Positions 6,141 to 11,423 of a stretch of DNA of 11,423 nucleotides are shown here, in pieces. Under the pieces are notes generated by a model. The model did not search any database. It was not told the origin of the DNA and worked only from the letters and a program-made list of their open reading frames with translations. Source of the DNA: Prevotellaceae bacterium (GTDB lineage: Bacteria; Bacteroidota; Bacteroidia; Bacteroidales; UBA932); NCBI GenBank assembly GCA_031278495.1, contig JAITKG010000035.1, positions 1 to 11,423 of the forward strand. Reading direction: 5' to 3'. How positions within the stretch are numbered: position 1 is the stretch's first letter; each line of letters opens with the position of its first letter. Made by a program: the position numbers and the translations under genes.

Positions 6141-8961
6141 TTTTGAGCGCTTTTCCGGTGTGCGAATCGTTGCGGGTTACGAGTTCTTCGGGGGTTCCTT
6201 CAAACACTACTTGCCCGCCCTGTTCGCCGCTGTCGGGACCCAGTTCAATAATCCAGTCGGCGTTTTTAATCACTTCCAGATTGTGTTCTACTATTATAAT
6301 CGAATGCCCGTATAAAACCAGCGACCGGAAGACTTCCAGCAGTTTTTTTACGTCATGGAAATGCAAGCCGATAGTCGGCTCGTCAAAGATAAAAAGCCGT
6401 GGTTCGGCGCCGACGTCTTTGGACAGGAAAGAGGCTAACTTTACACGCTGGCTTTCGCCGCCGCTCAGGGTATTGCTTGCCTGCCCCAGCTTGATATAGC
6501 CCAAGCCTACCTGTAGCAGGGGAACCAGGCGGCCAGCCACCCGGTTTGCCATTGCGTTGTTTTGTGCGCCGAAAAACTCGATGGCTTCGTTTACGGTCAT
6601 GTCCAGTATATCGGCGATATTGTAGCCTTTGTAGCGCACGTTCAAAATGTCCGGCTGGTAACGCTTGCCTCCGCAGGCTTCACAGACCAGTGTAACATCC
6701 GCCATGAATTGCATTTCCACTTTGGTAATTCCTTCGCCCTGGCATGCCTCGCACCGCCCGCCGTCCATATTGAAGGAAAAATGGCTGACGCCGTAGCCGT
6801 TCATCTTCGCATACGATTGTTCGGAAAACAGTTTCCGGATATCATCGAAGGCTTTGATGTAGGTAATCGGGTTTGCGCGCGAGGAGCGACCTATCTGGTT
6901 TTGGTCAACCATTTCCACCGCGCTGATGGCGTTCAAATCGCCCTGCAAACGCTCATATTTGCCGGTTTTTTCGCCATTATGCTGTTTGGTGTGCTTTGCC
7001 ACTGCCGGGTATAAAATGGTTTTTACCAGCGACGATTTTCCGCTGCCGCTCACGCCTGTTACGGCTACCATGCCTTGCAGGGGGAAACGCACGTTGATAT
7101 TTTTCAAATTATTTTCCCGTGCGCCGCACACTTCGATGTGGTTTTTCAATTGCCTGCGCTGTGTGGGAATGTGGATTTTTTCTGCGCCGGTCAGGTAGCC
7201 TATGGTAAGCGACTGCCCGGCTTCCGGCAGTTTTTTGCCGGTGGGCAATGCCCCTTGGAATACGACTTCCCCGCCATCTTTTCCCGACAGCGGACCGATG
7301 TCAATAATTTCATCTGCCGCACGGATAATTTCTTCTTCGTGTTCCACCACAATCACCGTGTTTCCCAAGTCGCGCAGTTGTTTCAATACATTTACCAGCC
7401 GTTGCGTATCGCGCGGATGCAGCCCGATTGACGGCTCGTCCAAAATATACAGCGATCCCACCAGCCCGCAACCCAGCGATGTGGCAAGCTTGATGCGTTG
7501 TCCTTCGCCGCCGCTCAAAGTATTGGAATGGCGCAGAAGCGTCAGGTAACCCAATCCGACGTCCAATAAAAACTGCAACCGGTTGCGGATTTCCAACAAG
7601 GTGCGACCGGCTATTTTCTGTTCATAACCGGTGAGCGTTAAATTCTGGAAAAATGTAAAAAGCCCTTCCACCGTCATCAGCATCAAGTCGCAAATAGTCT
7701 TCCCGCCTACGCGCACATAGTTCGCTTCCTTACGCAGGCGCAGACCTTTGCATTCGGGACAGGTTGTTTTGCCCATATAACGGTTCAACATCACACGGGC
7801 TTGGATCTTGTGCCTGTTGTTTTCCAACATGCGGAAAAAACCTTTAATGCCGTCAAAATACATGTTACCGTTCCACAGCAAATCCTTTTGTTCAGGGGTT
7901 AATTCAAAATAGGGTTTGTGTATCGGGAATTTGAGGGCTTGTGACAGGTAAACCAGTTTCTCTTTGTATTCCTTCATTGCTTCGCTGCGCCAGCAAAGGA
8001 TGGCGTCATTGTATATCGACAATGACTGGTTGGGTATAACCAGATCTTCGTCGATACCGAATGTTGTGCCGTTGCCTTCGCAGCAGGGGCAGGCGCCTAA
8101 GGGATTATTGAAACTGAACAGGTGTTCGGTCGGTTCTTCAAACGTAATGCCGTCCGCTTCAAAATGCGACGAAAATGTTTGCGCTATCTTCCCGCCCTTC
8201 GGTTCTTCTATGGAACATGTCCCGCCGCCTTCGGCAAAAGCCGTCTGCACGCTGTCGGCAATGCGGCTCAATGTATCCGCATCGTGCGTTGCCGTTATGC
8301 GGTCAATCAACAGGCGGATGGGCGCATTCCTGTATGTATCTATCTCCGGCAGCGCTTCTTCAATGTGCATTACTTTCCCCAGTATTTCGAGGCGCGTAAA
8401 TCCTTCGTTTTGCAACAACGTTAATTTCTCTACCAGCCCCATCCCCTTCTGCAACACCAGCGGCGACAGGATATACAGCTTTGTTCCTTCCGGCAGTCCG
8501 GCAATAAAATTCACCACATCCGTTACCGTATCATGTTTCACTTCCCTGCCCGAAACAGGCGAAAACGTATGCCCCACGCGGGCATAAAGCAACCGCAGGT
8601 AATTATATATTTCGGTGGAAGTGCCTACTGTGGAACGTGTGTTGCGTGCATTTGTTTTCTGTTCGATGGCAATAGCGGGCGGAATGCCGGTAATAACATC
8701 CACGTCGGGTTTATTGATGCGCCCCATGAATTGCCGCGCATACGCCGACAAACTTTCGACATAACGCCGTTGCCCCTCCGCAAAAATAGTGTCGAACGCC
8801 AAAGTAGATTTCCCCGAACCGGACAGCCCTGTGATAACAATTAACTTATTGCGCGGGATTTTCAGTTCTATGTTTTTAAGGTTGTGCACCCGCGCACCCT
8901 TGATATATATGTATTCCTGTGTTTCCAATTTCCTGTTTCCGATTGGCTGTCGCCAATTCAT
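6127..8961 (-). CDS. uvrA: Excinuclease ABC subunit UvrA
   Basis: UvrA is the damage-sensing ABC-type ATPase dimer of nucleotide excision repair that loads UvrB. The 944-residue frame has both ATPase halves. Half one has Walker A GLSGSGKS (about 45-52), signature LSGGEGQR (about 481) and Walker B LYILDEPS (about 503). Half two has GVSGSGKS (about 635), LSGGESQR (about 831) and LFIFDEPT (about 855). Zinc-finger cysteine pairs appear as CPCC/CPEC (about 290, 400) and CEAC/CEAC (about 736, 759). The UvrB-binding region (about 125-250) is present, unlike in class II UvrA. The ATG at 8961 lies in a repeat element, and the first 11 residues match nothing in the family. A TTG at 8926-8928, behind an AGGAAA and giving METQEYIYIKGARVHNLKNI, is a credible true start (933 residues). 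It follows the synthetase gene by 45 bp, probably in one operon. Confidence 0.95.
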   Translation of the reverse strand: MNWRQPIGNRKLETQEYIYIKGARVHNLKNIELKIPRNKLIVITGLSGSGKSTLAFDTIFAEGQRRYVESLSAYARQFMGRINKPDVDVITGIPPAIAIEQKTNARNTRSTVGTSTEIYNYLRLLYARVGHTFSPVSGREVKHDTVTDVVNFIAGLPEGTKLYILSPLVLQKGMGLVEKLTLLQNEGFTRLEILGKVMHIEEALPEIDTYRNAPIRLLIDRITATHDADTLSRIADSVQTAFAEGGGTCSIEEPKGGKIAQTFSSHFEADGITFEEPTEHLFSFNNPLGACPCCEGNGTTFGIDEDLVIPNQSLSIYNDAILCWRSEAMKEYKEKLVYLSQALKFPIHKPYFELTPEQKDLLWNGNMYFDGIKGFFRMLENNRHKIQARVMLNRYMGKTTCPECKGLRLRKEANYVRVGGKTICDLMLMTVEGLFTFFQNLTLTGYEQKIAGRTLLEIRNRLQFLLDVGLGYLTLLRHSNTLSGGEGQRIKLATSLGCGLVGSLYILDEPSIGLHPRDTQRLVNVLKQLRDLGNTVIVVEHEEEIIRAADEIIDIGPLSGKDGGEVVFQGALPTGKKLPEAGQSLTIGYLTGAEKIHIPTQRRQLKNHIEVCGARENNLKNINVRFPLQGMVAVTGVSGSGKSSLVKTILYPAVAKHTKQHNGEKTGKYERLQGDLNAISAVEMVDQNQIGRSSRANPITYIKAFDDIRKLFSEQSYAKMNGYGVSHFSFNMDGGRCEACQGEGITKVEMQFMADVTLVCEACGGKRYQPDILNVRYKGYNIADILDMTVNEAIEFFGAQNNAMANRVAGRLVPLLQVGLGYIKLGQASNTLSGGESQRVKLASFLSKDVGAEPRLFIFDEPTIGLHFHDVKKLLEVFRSLVLYGHSIIIVEHNLEVIKNADWIIELGPDSGEQGGQVVFEGTPEELVTRNDSHTGKALKRVMS

Positions 8962-8972
8962 AATTCATAATT
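8916..8972. repeat. Word-array repeat element E4 across the uvrA start
   Basis: The left array is CCTGTGTTTCC, AATTTCCTGTTTCC (8916-8940), the core is GGCTGTCGCC (8945-8954), and the right array is AATTCAT AATTCAT AATT (8955-8972). The layout is the same as in E1-E3 with different words. The annotated uvrA ATG (8961-8959) is itself part of the right-array word, so the uvrA N-terminal residues before the TTG at 8928 are encoded by the element. Confidence 0.6.
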
Positions 8973-9005
8973 TTTCCTGCGCCAGTATTCCTGCTGGTTA
9001 TTCAT
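8958..9005 (-). other. Possible 15-codon ORF between synthetase and uvrA genes
   Basis: One base after the synthetase stop (9007-9009) an ATG at 9005 opens a 15-residue frame, MNNQQEYWRRKNYEL. Its TGA (8960-8958) overlaps the ATG at 8961 as ATGA. It could couple translation of uvrA to the upstream gene, but half of it is repeat word sequence and no family is recognised, so chance is as likely. Confidence 0.2.
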
Positions 9006-9006
9006 G

Positions 9007-11070
9007 TTATTTTTCAATGCGGATTCGTGCATCCACCGCCACTACTTTACCGGCAGCGCCCAGGAGGGGATTTAAGTCCATTTCGGCGATTTCCGGCGCA
9101 GCTTCGCACAAACCCGAAACGCGCACCACGACGTCAATAAACCGCTGTTCATTGACCGGCGTTTGCCCGCGGATACCTTGAAGGATTTTATAACCGCGCA
9201 ACCGGCGTATCATCTCTCCGGCTTCGTATGGCGAAACCGGCGCAAGGCAAGCGCTCACGTCGTGCAACGCTTCCACGAAGATACCGCCCAAACCGCATAG
9301 CACCATCTGTCCAAAGGGCTGTTCGCGCTTGGCGCCGGCAAAGAGTTGTATGCCGCCCAGCATAGGTTGCAAAAGAATGGACGTAGTATCTTGGATTTTT
9401 ATCATCCGCTCAAATTCTTTACGTACGCTTGCTGCGTCTTTTATATCCAGCGTCACGCCGCCCACGTCGGATTTATGGACGGGACCGACTACTTTCATCA
9501 CTACCGGGAAACCCAATTGCTCCGCAGCTTTCACGGCTTCTTCCGCCGATGCGGCCACTATTTCGCCGGCGCGCGGTATGCCTGCCGCATCCAGTAATTG
9601 CTGCACTTTTTGCGGCGGTAAATAACCGTCGCCCGCCTGTTCGACAAGCGCGCGAACAGCCGGATAATTGACCGGCGCGCCGGAAACAGTTTGCTCCACA
9701 GCCGGCAGGGAGGCATTATTTAATACTTTTGCCAGCGCATTGCCAAAAATCACTTCGTCGGGAAAAGTTACATGGCCTTTGGCGGCAAAAGCGGCAATCT
9801 CTTCCCGCGAGTTAATCACCGTTGGCATCACCGGATAAATGGGCTTGGCGGAAGTTTTCATTTTTTCGCTTATCACGTCGTATACATCAAACACGCGCGC
9901 CAGTCCGGGACTGCCGAAAATAACGGTCATAGCGTCAATCTCCGTAAAATCGTTGTTGCAGGCGTCGATGATATGCGCCAATTGAGCAGCCGTGCCGGTC
10001 GCAAGGAAGTCAATCGGATTAGCCACCGACGAACCGGGAAACAGTTTTGCCAGCAATGCCGCCGCCTTGTCGCCGCCGATAGCCGGCACGTTGATGCCGT
10101 TGTGCGACAAAGTATCGGTCAGCATCACCGCAGGACCGCCGGCATGCGTGATGATTGCAATATTTTTTCCTTCCGGCACCTGGTTAACCAGTATGCCCGC
10201 TACGGTTACCAGTTCGCAGCGGCTGTAACAGCGGATAATTCCCGCCTTGCGGAAAAGCGCATCTACTGCCGCATCGGGCGTGGCTAACGCCCCCGTGTGC
10301 GACGAGGCAGCCCGGCTGCCCGCTGCGCTGCTGCCCGCCTTGATAGCCGCTATCCGCGCCCCTTTTCGCACCAGCGACGAAGCATGCTTTAATAATTTTC
10401 CCGGATTGTGGATACTCTCTACATAGAGCATTTTTACTTTTGCACTTGTGCCGTGAGAGTAAGTATTGTCCATATATTCCAATACTTCTTCCACGCCGGT
10501 TTGCGCGCTGTTGCCTACCGAATAAACGCTTGAAAAGCGCAATCCGTTTTGCATGGCGGCGTCAAGGATAAAAACGGCTGTGGCTCCCGAGCCGGTTATA
10601 AAATCAACGCCTGCGGGCGATAATTCGGGAATGGGCGTAGTAAAAACGCCTGTATAATGCGTGGTCAAAACGCCGATACAGTTCGGTCCAATAAGGCTGG
10701 CGCCGGCTTCATTCGCCGTTTTCACTATTTGCGCTTCCAGTGCGGCGCCGGCTTCGTTTTCTTCGTGGAAGCCCGCAGAAAGGATAATAAATGCTTTGGT
10801 ATTTTTTTGCTTTGCCAATATTTCCACTGCCGCAGGGCATGCCGCCGCCGGAATGGCAAGGATAGCCAAATCTACCGGCGGCAAGTCTTCCGCCGCGCGG
10901 AACGAACGGACGCCCTGTACGCTGCCGGACTTTGGATTCACGGCATACAAAGCGCCGGAATATTTACCGTCCATCAAATTTTTTATTACTTTTCCGCCGG
11001 GTTTATGAATGTCTTCGGAGCCGCCTACTACTACTATACTTTTGGGAGTTATCAATTGTTGTGTAATCAT
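9007..11070 (-). CDS. Acetate/acyl-CoA ligase (ADP-forming), fused alpha-beta type
   Basis: This enzyme interconverts acetyl-CoA (or another acyl-CoA), ADP and phosphate with the free acid, CoA and ATP, yielding ATP by substrate-level phosphorylation in fermenters. The 687 residues show the fused alpha-beta order: CoA-binding Rossmann domain (about 5-130, with VVVGGSEDIHKPGGKV and IGPNCIGV), two succinyl-CoA-ligase-like domains (about 150-460) with the phosphorylated histidine H258 in SSHTGA, then an ATP-grasp domain (about 470-687) with H532 in VHKSDVGGV, GLGGIFVE and the closing AEMDLNPLL. Both relay histidines are present, so activity is expected; acyl preference cannot be read. The start at 11070 (MITQQLITPKSIVVVGG) fits the family. 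The frame extends upstream to 11193, but that part is promoter and repeat DNA. A TAnnTTTG box lies 33 bp upstream of the ATG. uvrA follows 45 bp downstream. Confidence 0.93.
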   Translation of the reverse strand: MITQQLITPKSIVVVGGSEDIHKPGGKVIKNLMDGKYSGALYAVNPKSGSVQGVRSFRAAEDLPPVDLAILAIPAAACPAAVEILAKQKNTKAFIILSAGFHEENEAGAALEAQIVKTANEAGASLIGPNCIGVLTTHYTGVFTTPIPELSPAGVDFITGSGATAVFILDAAMQNGLRFSSVYSVGNSAQTGVEEVLEYMDNTYSHGTSAKVKMLYVESIHNPGKLLKHASSLVRKGARIAAIKAGSSAAGSRAASSHTGALATPDAAVDALFRKAGIIRCYSRCELVTVAGILVNQVPEGKNIAIITHAGGPAVMLTDTLSHNGINVPAIGGDKAAALLAKLFPGSSVANPIDFLATGTAAQLAHIIDACNNDFTEIDAMTVIFGSPGLARVFDVYDVISEKMKTSAKPIYPVMPTVINSREEIAAFAAKGHVTFPDEVIFGNALAKVLNNASLPAVEQTVSGAPVNYPAVRALVEQAGDGYLPPQKVQQLLDAAGIPRAGEIVAASAEEAVKAAEQLGFPVVMKVVGPVHKSDVGGVTLDIKDAASVRKEFERMIKIQDTTSILLQPMLGGIQLFAGAKREQPFGQMVLCGLGGIFVEALHDVSACLAPVSPYEAGEMIRRLRGYKILQGIRGQTPVNEQRFIDVVVRVSGLCEAAPEIAEMDLNPLLGAAGKVVAVDARIRIEK

Positions 11071-11103
11071 GCTGTTTGTTGTCCAATTATACAGGCTGAT
11101 CCA

Positions 11104-11111
11104 CAAAGGTA
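11104..11111 (-). promoter_or_regulatory. -7 box (TACCTTTG) for the synthetase-uvrA unit
   Basis: The minus strand reads TACCTTTG directly after eight T and a G, as in front of nfeD. The expected RNA start near 11099 gives a leader of about 29 nt to the ATG at 11070. This rules out the longer frame beginning at 11193. The region where a -33 contact should lie is occupied by repeat element E3. Confidence 0.65.
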
Positions 11112-11117
11112 CAAAAA

Positions 11118-11230
11118 AAATGATGATGTGGAGATGTGATGATGTGAAAATGGCTGTCGCGCCAGCCTCATCTTCACATTTCCAAATCTTCAAATCTTCA
11201 CATTAGTTTTCACATTAGCGGGCGCAGCCT
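11118..11230. repeat. Word-array repeat element E3 upstream of the synthetase promoter
   Basis: The left array GATGATGTGG, AGATGTG, ATGATGTG (11122-11146) leads to the core GGCTGTCGCGCCAGCC (11152-11167). The core can itself fold (GGCTG pairs with CAGCC). The right array reads TCATCTTCACATTTCC, AAATCTTC, AAATCTTCACATTAG, TTTTCACATTAG (11168-11218). An inverted core GCGCAGCC (11222-11229) closes it, as in E1. The left array on the minus strand and the right array on the plus strand carry the same kind of CACATC-words, so the element is roughly mirror-symmetric about its core. No ORF. Confidence 0.65.
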
Positions 11231-11240
11231 GCCCGGTGTG

Positions 11241-11258
11241 GTTCAACCGCGGCTGAAC
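11241..11258. repeat. 18-bp near-palindrome downstream of the XRE gene
   Basis: GTTCAACCGCGGCTGAAC is symmetric except for one position (GTTCAR-CCGCGG-YTGAAC) and sits 24 bp past the XRE gene stop on that gene's strand. No T-run follows on either strand, so a simple terminator is unlikely. A protein-binding site or RNA 3'-end hairpin is possible. Confidence 0.35.
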
Positions 11259-11282
11259 GTGGGAGCTGGCGCGTTTATTCGG

Positions 11283-11423
11283 CTACTTCAATTCAACGGC
11301 AAGCCCAAGTGCGGAAGCAATACGAAAAAAGGTTGATATCTTCGGCTCTGTCCTTCCGGTTTCCACTCGTGAAATATATGACTTACTACTTCCTAATTTC
11401 TCGGCAAGTTGCGTTTGCGTCAG
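11283..11423 (-). CDS. XRE-family helix-turn-helix protein, C-terminal fragment
   Basis: The minus-strand frame is open from the window edge to a TAG (11283-11285) and encodes 46 residues. LTQTQLAEKLGSSKSYISRVETGR is the classic XRE/Cro-type helix-turn-helix: first helix LTQTQLAEKLG, recognition helix SKSYISRVETGR. Then TEPKISTFFRIASALGLAVELK completes a domain that ends directly after helix five. Short proteins of this kind are DNA-binding repressors and often the antitoxin of HigBA- or RelE-type toxin-antitoxin pairs, in which the toxin gene is usually just upstream. That neighbour would lie beyond the window, so the antitoxin role is only a possibility. The N-terminus is missing. Confidence 0.85.
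   Translation of the reverse strand: MTQTQLAEKLGSSKSYISRVETGRTEPKISTFFRIASALGLAVELK

Noticed and set aside
6127..8961. Class II UvrA (UvrA2) or drug-resistance ABC-F protein
   Set aside because: The UvrB-binding region and both zinc-finger sets are present, as in canonical UvrA.
8958..9005. A real regulatory peptide gene between the synthetase and uvrA genes
   Set aside because: Fifteen codons partly made of repeat words are not enough evidence; kept only as a low-confidence feature.
11071..11193. 41-residue N-terminal extension of the synthetase frame
   Set aside because: It is translated repeat and promoter DNA, lies upstream of the TACCTTTG box, and the family N-terminus fits the Met at 11070.

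Overview
The window looks like chromosomal DNA from a member of the Bacteroidota, probably Bacteroidales. Three things point there: TAnnTTTG promoter boxes (the Bacteroidetes -7 element) in front of four genes, starts without a Shine-Dalgarno sequence behind A-rich leaders, and the gene families themselves. Those are a FISUMP-type surface protein C-terminus, a FloA/NfeD pair, a RelA-type alarmone enzyme, TypA/BipA, a Bacteroidetes-type UvrA and a fused ADP-forming acyl-CoA synthetase. It is mostly housekeeping DNA. I see no phage, integrase, transposase, CRISPR array, tRNA or rRNA.

Layout, left to right. Bases 1-135 hold the last 44 codons of a plus-strand FISUMP/TIGR02145-type protein. Bases 136-400 are non-coding: a hairpin, a strong terminator that folds best on the minus strand, and an array of short repeated words. 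Three minus-strand genes follow in transcription order relA (4097-1914), small NfeD (1854-1390) and floA (1357-401). relA and nfeD each have a promoter box. typA (4280-6046) runs on the plus strand, divergent from relA, from a 182-bp gap with a box for each direction. uvrA (8961-6127) converges on typA. It lies 45 bp downstream of an acetyl-CoA synthetase (ADP-forming) gene (11070-9007), with which it probably forms an operon. After a 212-bp gap rich in repeats, the right edge holds the last 46 codons of a minus-strand XRE-type helix-turn-helix protein.

Function. RelA and TypA link to stringent response and ribosome physiology. NfeD and FloA form a membrane-microdomain pair. UvrA is the damage sensor of nucleotide excision repair. 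The synthetase makes ATP from acyl-CoA, as expected in a fermenter. RelA has lost the HD hydrolase residues while keeping the synthetase motifs, so it is probably a synthetase only.

The least explained signal lies between the genes. Four loci (about 261-387, 6093-6140, 8916-8972 and 11118-11230) share one layout: short near-tandem words, then a GC-rich core of the type GGCTG-N-CGC(GCC), then more short words. Two of the four carry a second, inverted core. The words reach into coding ends: they appear to supply the annotated start of uvrA, the stop region of uvrA and, as an isolated word pair, the stop of nfeD. This may be an undescribed or poorly described intergenic repeat family.
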